Part shown: piece by piece, positions 1 through 10,439 of the stretch | How the letters are laid out: each line of letters starts with the position of its first letter | Position numbering within the stretch: the stretch's first letter is position 1 | NCBI RefSeq assembly: GCF_024763615.1 | Contig: NC_077224.1 | Coordinates: 58,786,712-58,850,711, forward strand | Source: Phlebotomus papatasi | Lineage: Eukaryota > Arthropoda > Insecta > Diptera > Psychodidae | Length of the DNA stretch: 64,000 bases | Direction of reading: 5' to 3' | The notes under the pieces: generated by a model | Told to the model about the DNA's origin: nothing | The model's input: the letters and a program-made list of their open reading frames with translations, nothing else | Databases searched by the model: none | Made by a program: the position numbers and the translations under genes

Positions 1-1236
1 GAACAAGACTTTTGGGAAAATTTTTACTAAAGATTGAATATTAAATTCAGTTGATGAAAATTAATATTGAAAAACTATAAAATTTGGTTCTTGTTTAGGA
101 TTTCTTTTGTTTCAGGATTCAAGATTTTTTACAACTTCGTAAAATATATTATACTCAACAGATCATAAACCAAGCATTGTATTAAATATTCAAAATATAT
201 TGTACCAATTTTCTGTGAGCAACCCCTGGTTTCGGCAGAATAAAGCTTGGCTGTTCAACAGAAGCGAAAAACTCTGTGGGATTTTAAATCGTGGTTTTAA
301 ATTGGATTTTCCACCACTTTACTCTTAATCATTAGGTTAAAGGGAAGAGTGAAAGAGGTGTCGAATGAGTAAGAATGGAAGAATTGTTGAATTCCAAGTG
401 ACTTAATTCTATTGTTTATTCCTCAATGCGATCACTTCCCAGATGCTTCCATGGAACATATTGTACGGGAAAGTTACAAACAATTTAATGAGGATAATCC
501 TATTTATTGCAATAATTGAGTGCATGGGACTAAATTGAATAAGGAAACCTCACCCTCCCTTAGGAAGTATACCTCACAATTTAATTAGGTTTAATCGCTC
601 TTGCTACCTGCACACGCTTCCTATGAAATATATCTTAAGGTGGGATACAGAGGGGAATTTTTATACTTCTCCGAAGCTCAGTCCAAAAGTGAGGCTTGCC
701 TTAATAATACCATTTCGTCGTACGACAAGCATGATGAGAATTTTTATGTGTTTATAATAGGGGTGGATATAAATTCCTTCTGAGCTGTATGGAAGCAGCC
801 GGAAAGAGGAAAAGTTGAATATGAGCGGAACAGAGTGAACTCCTTATGAATTAATCTCATAATTGCTTCTACTCAATTCTTGGGCTTTTTCCATATCCAT
901 CTTGGCAGAATTTTTCTCTCCCTAAAGGAAGATGAATGTGTTGAAAAGTGATGATACTCTTATAAAGAAAACAACATAAATTTCTCACAATCATCTGCTG
1001 TCACAATTCAATTTTCTTATCCTTGTTTCATTTTTTTTTTTCTGAATATTTTCGATATTTTTATGTGGTAGAGGAATCTAGAGTAGCTTTTTCAGCATGG
1101 CTTATGGGCACATAACTGCAAAAAATTCAGATCATTCTAAGAATAATAATTTAGAACCACATTTTTCTAGCAAACTTCTTGAAAAATTGTCTCTGTGTTA
1201 TTGGTTAAGAGAGAAAGTTTTATTCACTAATTTGAA
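1..1236. other. Intergenic, no supported feature
   Basis: Short open frames only, none with recognisable protein features. There is no terminal-repeat structure that I can see. Confidence 0.5.
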
Positions 1237-1730
1237 CTTAAAGACTTGGGACCTTCGGAGGCCCCCCCCTAAATAAGTTGATAATGTCTTTTGGAATTGC
1301 TCCAAGACGCATTTTGCGATTCTCTCATTTTTGGATATGTTTTTGAGGTCTCCTAGGCGGACAACCATTGTATTATTCCTAATAACGGGTTTTCAAGGTC
1401 AAACGTTAAAAATGCCCTAGAAAGCATATTGCTCAATCGAATGATATCATATTTGAGCTCGTTGGAAAGGTCTTGGAATTCTCAACAAGCCTCGGTCATG
1501 AACCGGTTGAAATTGGATGTGAAATGATAATGCACCTGTTATCAACCGATTGTAGGATTGTCTGGAAATCAGTTCTATTACTCTTAAAACTATTTTGGGG
1601 GATCTTTTGAGTAATTTATGAATCGATCCAAATCGGTTGAGAACCGGTGAACAATAAATGATGCTAAAGTACTTTTGAGGTATAGCATCTTTGTCTCGAG
1701 TTCACAGATGTCGAAGGATTGTTCTTGTAA
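1237..1730. repeat. J-family dispersed repeat (CGGTT/ACCGGT-rich)
   Basis: Contains the recurring phrase CTTGGGACCTTCGGAGG-CCCCC followed by paired AACCGGTT-like words and TATAGCATCT. The same order of words appears at 34.4-35.1 kb, with partial echoes near 41.3-41.85 kb and 47.5-47.7 kb. Non-coding by inspection. Confidence 0.55.
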
Positions 1731-2057
1731 TGCATGATCACCCCAAATCTCGATCTCTAATACCCCGATTTTTCCACATCCAGGTTTCTGGGTAGAGGTT
1801 TTACTGTCAAGAAATCGAAGAATCACCTTCCGGACGGTCTGATGTGAGGTATTTATAAGTTTTCCAAGGTCCGCGTAATTGATTCCAGGATGTTTTAGAT
1901 ACGTGTACACGATCAGTGCCCTTCTCTTTTCTATTATTATTTCGCATCTAAGTGAAAAATGAACAGAATTTGATGAGAGTTTCACCAAAAGAAAGGTAAA
2001 AACACATGTTACAATGTTTACGTACAACGAAAATGCGGAGCTAATGACAACTGTCAT
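1590..2057 (-). pseudogene. Tc1/mariner transposase N-terminal fragment (DNA-binding HTH)
   Basis: The minus-strand frame contains EKRRALIVYTYLKHPG, INYADLGKLINTS, HQTVRKVILRFL and TQKPGCGKIG. This is the paired-like helix-turn-helix of Tc1/mariner (ITm) transposases, including the KPGxGR-type linker (here KPGCGK). Known family: this domain binds the element's terminal repeats. Only about 55-60 residues are recognisable (roughly 1780-1950). The flanking residues of the open frame do not look like transposase and there is no DDE catalytic domain, so this is a decayed remnant. It overlaps the J-family repeat at its 3' end. Confidence 0.72.
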
Positions 2058-2262
2058 AAAAATATCAAATCATTTGGAACAATATTGTCGTGGACACGCT
2101 TTAAACGGAATTTAACAGTCATAAAGTCGCCAATTTTACGTAAATACAAGAACTGTGCTTATTAATACATTTAATAAAGCGTTGTTGAAAAAGTTTATTT
2201 GTTTAAAATAAGAATAAATATGATTTCTATCGTTGAAAATTTTAAGCTATACGTTTTACTAA

Positions 2263-2457
2263 GGTGAGGATGGTGGGGCAGTTTCTCTTGAAAATATTTA
2301 AATTTTTGGATAAAAAAATACTTGGGAAATATGTTGCATATTTTTATCAATACAAAAGAAAACACTTGGTTGGACTTAGTTAACTTGTGTTCTAAAAGTG
2401 TTTGTCAAATAAGTCATGAAATAAATGTTGGCTACTTGAAACTACCCTGTCATCCTT
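2263..2457. mobile_element. P1: MITE with GGATGG-TGGGGCAGTTTC terminal inverted repeats
   Basis: The left end GGATGGTGGGGCAGTTTC is the imperfect inverted complement of the right end GAAACTACCCTGTCATCC. About 195 bp, no coding. Related ends occur at 8053-8245 and 15741-15958. Confidence 0.6.
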
Positions 2458-3654
2458 TATAAAAATGAAAATAAATTAAATCTAGATTTTATTAAACTGA
2501 AGAAGAGTATTACTTTTTTAGGTTGTTCTATAATTTATAAAAACAATTTTTAAAAATCGAGAACAATATTGATAAAAGTAGTAAATCTATTTGTTAGCAA
2601 GAATATTATTTTTCGTTCCAAGAAGTGGAATTTCCTTCACAAACAAGCTTGTAAAGTAAAATGATATTGTTGGAAAATTTCCAAGACAAATTGCAAAGTA
2701 CATTCAATTTGAAATTATGAGTTCTGCATGGGATTTTTCATAGAGGTTTGACAAGAACTACTTTTGCAGATATTAAATGAAGTTGGAAAAAGCTATTCAA
2801 ATCACCATATTGTAGTGGAAGTGTCTCTTTTTCTTTGTAGAAATGCGAGAAAAAAATTGCCTTGCTTATGCTTATACATAATAACATTGATTAAAGACAT
2901 TGCATTCAAGTTTTCCCGGAATAAGAAAAGTTTCAACTGTGGTAATTTCTTAATTAGTGAGTAATTTTTGACTTGAAAACTTCCAGAATAGCAGTAGAAA
3001 AATTTTTCTTTTGCTCTGTCCATTTTTTCCCCTTTTTCTGCAGAAGATATTTCTCTTGGAAAATACATAATTGAATTGCTGAGGAATTTTTGTGTACAGA
3101 AAATTGCTATAAGGAAGGCAATTGGAGGGAAAAAAGGAGCTGTTGCAAGGAAAAATAATTCTTGGGTAACCATAGAAATATTTATGATTAATTCGACAAT
3201 TCATCCGCTAAAGCATGACGCTATCCTTTTTCCATGTTTTCCGTTGTGGAATTGTGATGAAGAGGGAATAAATGAGGGGATAGTAATGTAATGTCTTCAT
3301 CTGTCATTTTATATGTTACAATCCACCCCCACCATTTATTCTTACACATATAATGCTTCATCTTCCTGTTAAGGATCATTTATGCGACGACAAAATTCTA
3401 GCATTGCAAAGGCTGAGTCAATTGAAATGCCTTTGGGTTTAGGAATAAAATTGTCTTTTTTCTTAAATCAACTTTCTTATAGACTAATTTCATAATAATA
3501 TATAAAAGAAGGTAATAAATAGATAAATATATAAATAAACAAATTAAATAGTTCATTAATTTAAAAAAATGTTCGACTGAAAACTTTTTAAAGAATTTTG
3601 TAATTGACAGAACCACCTAAAATATTTTTGAACACAAAGTAAATATAATTTAAT
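2458..3654. other. Intergenic AT-rich DNA, no supported feature
   Basis: Overlapping frames on both strands at 2760-3290 are short and carry no recognisable domain. 3480-3650 is very AT-rich. Confidence 0.4.
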
Positions 3655-3705
3655 AAATACAATGTAATATAATATAATATAATTTAATATAATATAACAG
3701 ACCTG
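3655..3705. repeat. AT-rich simple repeat (TAATA)n
   Basis: TAATATAATATAAT-type units next to the start of the R1 repeat. A similar tract lies at the other end of R1 (about 4485-4545). Confidence 0.75.
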
Positions 3706-4484
3706 TGGTCGTTAAAAGTCGTGTAATATCGGAAATTTTGTGTCGATAATTTTAATGAAAATTACAGATAGCCATACTGGTAAACTAATCCCGCTCATTC
3801 ACAGTGCCATGATAAATATTTTTGCGCCAAAAAGACATAACAGACATAAAAACTCATATAAAACTTGTTATCTTTGTCGGAAGACGGATAGCTGTTCACT
3901 ACGCATCCTTTTACTTGAACCTTGCAGAAATACAAAGATATTAAATGCAAATATCACTTCAAATGGAAAGTCCTTAAATCGCGCGCAATTCAACTGTGAG
4001 TGAGAGATAGAGAAGAGACACAAATAACTCACTTTACAAACGTCTGGCGGCGCTGCGGTTGCAAAAAATCTCTGAAATGCGACAAAATATTTTCTTCTCT
4101 ATTTTATCCTTATTAGCGGGTCGTGTCCCTTCTTGTAATATGTACTTTTGCATTCCTTATTAACCAAAATATTGTTGTACAAAAGGGTTTTTCTCAAACA
4201 TATCCTGAATTTTGGGACAGCTCAAAAGTATATGAGTCTTTCAGCTCAAAATTTCATCTTAATGTTTTTGTTGTAATATCGACAATTATTCACAATTAAC
4301 CCAAATAACTGTATTCAAATAAATTATTAAAAGGATTTTCTTGTGAAAATTACTCAACTCTAAGGAATTAAACAATTTTCACATTAAAAAACCTCTCATT
4401 TTCTCTACGTGAATTTTTGCGGCATTTCGAAGAATGCCAACAGGCATCACCAAATTCATTTCGGCTTTTCTTTTAGCTTAGGCC
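3700..4484 (+). repeat. R1: about 0.8-kb dispersed repeat, older copy without insertion
   Basis: Matches, on the opposite strand, the DNA at about 52690-53612: shared phrases include the TCGGAAGACGGATAGCTG region, GCGCGCAAT, TTTGTACAAC and AAGCCGAAATGAATTTGGTG (read on the minus strand). Ends read ACAGACCTGT and AGGCCTGTAA. No transposase seen. This copy keeps the uninterrupted site CCAAATAACTG at 4301-4310, where the other copy carries element Q4. Confidence 0.7.
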
Positions 4485-4545
4485 TGTAATATAATATAGT
4501 ATAATAAATATAGTAAATATAATATAAATATAAATTATATAGTAG
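4485..4545. repeat. AT-rich simple repeat
   Basis: Runs of TATAATATA/ATATAAAT words flanking R1. Confidence 0.65.
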
Positions 4546-4786
4546 TAACATCATCAGTGATTGCGACAAGACATTTAAAGAAATAACAAAACTATTTCAA
4601 TTCTAAAGTGATTTGACAGTGATTTTAATCAAAAGCAGTTATAATTAAGTTAGAATTTTCTCATGAAGTTGAATAAACTACACAAATTGCCTAATAAAAG
4701 AAATAATTTAAATATCTTAATATATTGCTGTTTAAATGAGTAACTATAAAAAATGTATTATGAATAATACGTTTGGGGGAATAGTA

Positions 4787-4998
4787 TGGGAAACTGGGGC
4801 ACCACCAAACACGAGGTAACACCAAACACTAATTTTTATTTCTTGACTATTTGGATTATCTCAACCATTCCTTCAGTAGACAAGCATTCCTATAGTGCCT
4901 ATAAATTCCTATAGATCTTGTTCTTAGAAGTCGAATATCTGATTAAAAAATCGCAGTATTTGGTGCTACTCCGTGTTTGGTGGTGCCCCAGTTTCCCC
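4787..4998. mobile_element. B1: TA-flanked MITE, ends GGGAAACTGGGGCACCACC
   Basis: Terminal inverted repeats of about 30 bp (left GGGAAACTGGGGCACCACCA; right GGTGGTGCCCCAGTTTCCCC) flanked by TA on both sides. A second copy is at 61102-61311. Non-coding, 212 bp. Confidence 0.85.
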
Positions 4999-5160
4999 TA
5001 CACTGACACTCTTTCTATTCACAGCTGGATTTTCATTCTCCTAATGAAACCATTTGCACAAAAAATTGTTGATGTTCGAAGAATGCAAGCTTATTTTCGA
5101 ATTTTGAAACTAAATTTTTATACAAGTTGTGAAACTTTATGCAAAATCATATTGAGAAGC

Positions 5161-5900
5161 TGATGACCATGTCACATATAAGATTAATATTAAGATTAAT
5201 ACTTTCTGAAGTGCGAGAATGCTAACAAAGGATAGCAAGTGCTTTATTATGCATCTCTCTCGCACTTGGCTCGAAAACTGACCGAATCACAGTTGGCACG
5301 CATGAAAAATTGCTCGAATTGCCTGTAATACGATTCAGAAAGCAATTAATACGAACAGTAATATCTTACTCGTCGTATTACTCCACTAGAGTGTACTCTT
5401 TCTAACACACGTGATATTCCATTTGAATTTTGAATACTATATACCTCTCTCTCCGGCTTCTCTTAACATTAATATTAATCTTTATGTAACACCACGGTGA
5501 GAAGCTCTTACAAATATGAGAAAGAATATGAAGTGTTTGAAATCAGAATGCGTGCGAAGCCTGACCGTGGTGTCACTATAAGATTAATTAATATTAAGAA
5601 AAGCCGGAAAGAGACGTACATACTATGCAAAATTTCAAATGGAAAATCACGTGTGTTAGAAAGAGTACACTCTAGTGGAGTAATACGATGAGTAAGATAT
5701 TACTGTTCGTATCAATTGCTTTCTGAATCGTATTACAGGCAACTCGAGCAATTTTCCATGCGAGCCAACTGTGATTCGGTCAGTTTTCGAGCGAAACATA
5801 AGAGAGAGGCAAGATAAAACACTTGCTATCCTTTGTTAGCATTCTAGCAGTTCAGAAAGTATTAATCTTAATATTAATCTTATATGTGACATGGTCATGA
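5161..5900. mobile_element. V: 740-bp foldback element with about 335-bp inverted arms
   Basis: Left end ATGACCATGTCACATATA mirrors right end TATATGTGACATGGTCAT. Homology continues inward through TTAATATTAAGATTAAT, the TAGCAAGTG region, ACACACGTGAT and CACCACGGT, leaving only about 60 bp of loop (about 5500-5560). The 64-codon frame inside is a by-product of the palindrome. Confidence 0.85.
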
Positions 5901-5969
5901 AAACTTTCTTCTACTAACCGTTTCATTTTTTCCTAGTAATTGTTTCGTGTTTTGAATTTCTTTTTCACT

Positions 5970-6142
5970 GATGTCCTTAGCATACATTTTAGAAAGAGAA
6001 AATTTTATGAAACCAAAATTCAAATTGAATTTCTTGTGATGTTCAAAAGAAGAAGAAAAGTGCGGAAGGGTATGACAGACATATGCAAAATTTATGAAAC
6101 AAAAGGATTTGAATCATCATGAAATTTTCCTGATCTAAAATA
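5970..6142. mobile_element. A1: partial copy of A-family MITE
   Basis: Retains the right terminus CATGAAATTTTCCTGATCTA and internal words GAAGAAGAAAAGTG and GACATATGCAAA shared with A3 and A4. The left part is shortened. Confidence 0.7.
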
Positions 6143-7555
6143 TATACTTGAAGCTTGACCATTGCATACAGTAAAATTTCCAATGGATAAGTACTTTTTA
6201 TATTATGTTTTACTGATTAAATGCTATATTTTTTACTATCACATTTTTACACTTTTTACTGACTGAGCGTATTTCCCATAAATATCGTATCACAATTTTC
6301 AAGATGCTTCTGAAATTTTTATATTGGAAGGGTAAAATTTTATGATAGAAAAATATTTATTTTACGGTTTTCGATTTAGGGATAGTACTTTTTTAAAATA
6401 TCAGTTTAAGATAGATTTGTTTGGTGAATCGACACTGAGGCCATTTCCACAAATATCAGTTTAAATCAAAAAAAAATTTAAGTGAGCTCCTTGTCCAAAT
6501 AAAGAGATTGTAAATGATCTCAGCTAAAATAGAGAATTTTATACACAGAATTTTACAAGTTTCTGAATTGCATTTCAACCAGTTCATGCTGTTTGAAGAG
6601 GAATGTTGTTTAGAAGCATGATATGGTATGATATGAAAACCGTTTTACCCAGAAAAGGCACTTTTTCGCTGTCAACACTGAGCATTTGGGTGTTCTTCGT
6701 CACTTTCTTTCCCTACTAAACTAATCTTGGATGTAAATTTAGGGAGAGGCCTCTGTGGGTAGCTTAAGGACGATGGTATCTTGCGTGTTTGGCTCCTACG
6801 GGAGAGCAAAAGTAACTTCTCCACATGAAAGTCATGCTAACCTCATAAAGTTTCGCGCCATCCACCCTCAAATAACACAATTTTCCTTCCACATCCCTTC
6901 AACACGAGAAAAAAACACGCCCTATGCGTTCTAAACGAAGTATTCTTCCTTTAATGACATCCTCGCACAAACAGCTTGTGCGAAGGGAAATGCTCTAAAA
7001 AAAAGAGAGGAAATCTCTAAAATCTCAAGTGGAGAACGATGAAAAGACATGTGAATTTTCCATCCTCAAGAACCTCTTGCACATGAGATATCTTTATGGT
7101 TGTGCTGAAATTTTATTGACTTTAAATATTTTCCTTTTCATTTCCACTTTTAGCATCATGTCCTCGGCAGATTCATTCAAACCATTCAAACCTTGGCAAA
7201 ATGAAATGTCCAATATTGTGGTTTATATAGCCATCTGAAGAGGAACACTCCAAAAATTCTTTGCTTATATTTGCATATCTCTTAGTTTGCAGTGTTAAAG
7301 CTCTAACCTTATTTTTGCATGCAAACATATACTAAATACTATAGAAATTTTGGTAAATTGTATGGACTATGTGAGAAATTGTTAGAGAATTTGGAAGCAT
7401 TCTTCTGGTTCATTATAACTTTTTTAAATTCGATAAATTCCAGGAAAGCATACAATACCTCTAGAAATCTTCTTACATTTATGGTCTATTCATTCTATTT
7501 TGTTCTCAGATATTTCGTTCCTATCTGTTACATGCTTTTATTCCAGCTCCCTATG
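6143..7555. other. Intergenic, no supported gene; one small perfect hairpin
   Basis: Around 6780-7080 the composition is more even than in the surroundings. TCGCACAA-ACAGC-TTGTGCGA at about 6962-6984 is a perfect 8-bp stem. No domain is recognisable in the short frames. Confidence 0.4.
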
Positions 7556-7860
7556 GAATACTGTACCAAATTTCGACCAGCTTGTAATTTCGGCCACACC
7601 TTTCCATTTCCATTAATTCTTAGTTTTTACATACTCTAGAGATTATACAATGCAAAAACTAACCAAAAATGTTACTTCTAGGAACGAGATGGTGTGGAAA
7701 AGACTTTAGAAGAATTAAAGGACAATGAACTTCGAGAATCAAATTGGCGATATATTACCCAAAACTACGTCTATATTTTTATTCATTATAAAATGTGAAC
7801 AACATCCTTAAATACTAGAGTTAAAGAAAAGCTTACGAATACCAAGGTAGCAAAATCCCC
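7556..7860 (-). mobile_element. C1: right half of a C-family MITE, inverted and decayed
   Basis: ACCAAATTTCGACCAGCTTG, then TTTCGGCCACACC and CTCTAGAGATTATACAATGC, match the reverse complement of the right half of the intact copy at 17469-17895. The other end is missing. Confidence 0.7.
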
Positions 7861-8052
7861 CTGGAGGCAAAACTACTCACTTCTACAGTATTTAGATGAC
7901 ACCTCTATAAAACTTTGTGTTTTAAGGCAAATAAAATAAAGGGTACTGGGGCAGATCCACACATTTGAAATTTTTGAATATAACACTTTTCTTATGTAAT
8001 TTTAGAAATGTATTGCATGAATCAAGTTCTACTGTTGTATTTGTTGTATTTA

Positions 8053-8245
8053 AGGAAGGATGGGGTAGTTTAACACATGCTATATTGTGAAATTGTGGAA
8101 TTTATGGAATCTGGAAATTGTGGTGTATATTTTCAGATTGCCAATACACAAGAGAAACTAGTTGAGCATTGTTGAATGTGTTACATATCCTTTTAACCAG
8201 TTTTGAACCAAAGTTCATTTGTGTTAAACTGCCCCACATTCCTTT
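8053..8245. mobile_element. P2: MITE with GGATGGGGTAGTTTAACAC ends
   Basis: Left GGATGGGGTAGTTTAACAC is complementary to right GTGTTAAACTGCCCCACATT. About 190 bp, non-coding. Confidence 0.7.
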
Positions 8246-8649
8246 GGACAAACGATACTAATCGGGATATTGGGAATTAAATATTATGACTCTTCGTTTT
8301 TTTTGACTTGTCACAATATATGCAGAATAGATCTGCTCTTATCCTGGGACAGTTTTGAACACACTATTTTTCACTGCGGAAAATGGTTTTGAACATTTTT
8401 CAATATTTAAAAAGAAACTGCAATATTTATAATAAACAACAAAAATAGCTAAATATAAGAAGAAATATATTGCTTTTGCAAATTGTTAAATTTAAATCTG
8501 TTATTCTACTTGTCGTACCAAAATGTGGGAAATATCGCCATTTAGGAAAAAATACAGTATCGGCCAAAAGTTTCGAGAAATCAAGTGGAAAAATGATAGA
8601 AAAAAATAAGTTTTTCAAATTTTTCTTTTTTGTAAATGGATTGTCTATA

Positions 8650-8860
8650 GGGTAAGTGTGCCAAATTTCGACATAGTTGCATGCAAGCGTCAAAGTCTCA
8701 AGTTTGAAATGTAATATTTTAAATACAAATTGATTTTTTTTATTCTTTCTTTTGTAAGAGTGTTGCGTGCAACCATGTAAAGAGTTTACCGTCCTTATTT
8801 ACTCTAAAATCATTCTGAATACATTTTAAAATGAATAAAAATATAGACACAAACGTAAAA
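8650..8860 (+). mobile_element. C2: left half of a C-family MITE
   Basis: Begins TA|GGGTAAGTGTGCCAAATTTC and follows C3 closely through TGCATGCAAGCGTCAAAGTC to AATGAATAAAAATATAGACA, then diverges. The right terminus is absent. Confidence 0.8.
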
Positions 8861-8960
8861 AATATAAATTATCCTTTTTTATCCACCAAATTAAAAAAGT
8901 AGCCCTATTGGTAGAATGTTAGAATACTAACATTTCATTTTAATTTTAATCTTCAGATTA

Positions 8961-9174
8961 GGGGGAAGTGGGGCACCTTTGAAAGTGGGGCACTTTTGAA
9001 ATTGGGATTTTTCACCTATTTTTAAATAAAATTGAGCCTTATCGTGATATAATTTAGCTGCACAAACAGATTGAGAAGTTAAATTATATCACGATAAGGC
9101 TCAATTTTATTTGAAAATAGGTAAAAATCCCAATTTCAAAGGTACTCCACTTTTAAAAATGCCCCACTTCCCCC
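8961..9174. mobile_element. E1: palindromic TA-flanked MITE, GGGGGAAGTGGGGCA ends
   Basis: Near-complete palindrome of 214 bp between two TA dinucleotides. The outer 16 bases are perfect inverted repeats (GGGGGAAGTGGGGCA / TGCCCCACTTCCCCC). The inner arms share ATTATATCACGATAAGGCTC (minus-strand copy on the left). Relatives at 23766-23960, 59920-60080 and 60281-60478; possible half at 34161-34255. Confidence 0.88.
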
Positions 9175-9196
9175 TATCTTCTTTAATATTAATTCT

Positions 9197-9496
9197 AATG
9201 ACTCTAGCACACATTTAGATCAGAAAAATTTCATGAAATCAAAATTCACGTCACATTTCACTCGTTTTACATCTCATTCTTCGCACTCCAAATTTGATTG
9301 AGCTAAATTAAATTTGTGAAAAATTAAAATAAAAAAAAATTAAATTGAAAAATTAAAATAAATTAAATTTTGTAATGCTTAAAAGGAGCAGAAGAGTGCA
9401 AAAGAGTGAGATAGACGTATGCAAAGTCTGTGAGAAAGACAGGAATTTCAATTTCATTTTCATGAAATTTTCCTGATCTAAAAGGAGTGGTGGAGC
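9197..9496. mobile_element. A2: A-family MITE
   Basis: Terminal inverted repeat TTAGATCAGAAAAATTTCAT on the left, ATGAAATTTTCCTGATCTAA on the right, with A-family internal words. About 300 bp, slightly longer than A3 and A4 because of an AT-rich expansion at 9300-9370. Confidence 0.8.
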
Positions 9497-10009
9497 TAGG
9501 TTCTAAAAAGTGAGATTCATTATGCCAAAACTTTCTGTGTATGCAATGTCAAGCATTATTGAGTCCGGAAGTATTTGAGAATACCATCAGCGTCCTTTCC
9601 ATATTACCGGAGAGCACTTTAATGTCTAATTTGTTTATTATACAATCCACAAATAAACATAAATTTGGTTACGCTTTTTTCTGTTAAATTATTCATGAAA
9701 AATTAATTATACCTTGGCCTTATTCCATGACACCGTGAATTTTTCTAGAGGTTCAACTTCTTGCTATTTTTTTCGTGATCAAAACAGACAACAAATGGAA
9801 ATAAAAAACTTCCCCGTGGATATCTTCAAATTCAACCTTTTTAGTATCCACGGGGTGTAAATTGCTGGTGTCATTAGTGAAAACATTTTCAAGGGCTATA
9901 ATGGACAGAAGAATGTGCCGTTTTATTAGTGAAACTTGAGAAATATTATATATTTTTTCGCTTCTCCTTCGTACAGCTTTATTTTGAATATTTAATTTTG
10001 TATTTGCAG
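9497..10009. promoter_or_regulatory. Region immediately upstream of the LRR gene
   Basis: No repeat recognised. It may contain promoter or upstream UTR-exon sequences, but no core promoter motif can be pointed to with confidence. Confidence 0.2.
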
Positions 10010-10243
10010 ACAACTAAACGAGTCATTTACACCGTTGTTGTCCTGAGGTACGCAATCAACCATTCCCGAAGGGACTGAGTGAATAATAAAAGCTACTGAA
10101 AAGGCCATAATTGTGAGGATAGGCATCTAGGAGCACAATGGGAAGCTTTTGCAGTGGGTGACATTTTGAGGGAGTGTCCGGATTAACAGGGATGTCAAGT
10201 ACTGTGCTGCACTCCTGAGAATGCTCCTGAAACCTCTTAAGCC
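10010..10243 (+). other. Probable 5' UTR of the LRR receptor gene, possibly preceded by a non-coding exon
   Basis: TTTAATTTTGTATTTGCAG at 9991-10009 looks like a 3' splice site. The 234 bases after it are less AT-rich than the upstream DNA and run into the start codon without a repeat. This suggests the transcript begins in an upstream non-coding exon that cannot be placed. There is no clear TATA box or initiator immediately upstream. Confidence 0.35.
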
Positions 10244-10439
10244 ATGACAGACTGCAGTGGTTACGACTACGGGCCGTCGAGGTGGTCGACTGGACGCCTG
10301 ACTCCAGTCACGTACGCTCTGATTCTCCTGCTGATGAGTCGACCAGGCAGGAGCTATCAGAGTTCTCTCAACGACACAGCAATTCAGTGTCCCAGTTTTG
10401 CAGAGAATTCAGCCTGTCCCTGCTATAAATTCGACGACG
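10244..10439 (+). CDS. Exon 1 of LRR receptor: start codon, signal peptide, first half of LRR N-cap
   Basis: The ATG at 10244 sits in AAGCCATGA, an acceptable insect start context, and is followed by a hydrophilic n-region then TYALILLLM, a plausible signal-peptide core. The exon ends at the donor G|GTAAGT (10440) after one base of a glycine codon. Cysteines 49, 58 and 60 of the N-cap lie here, and the fourth (71) comes from exon 2. That split cap supports the junction strongly. Confidence 0.88.
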
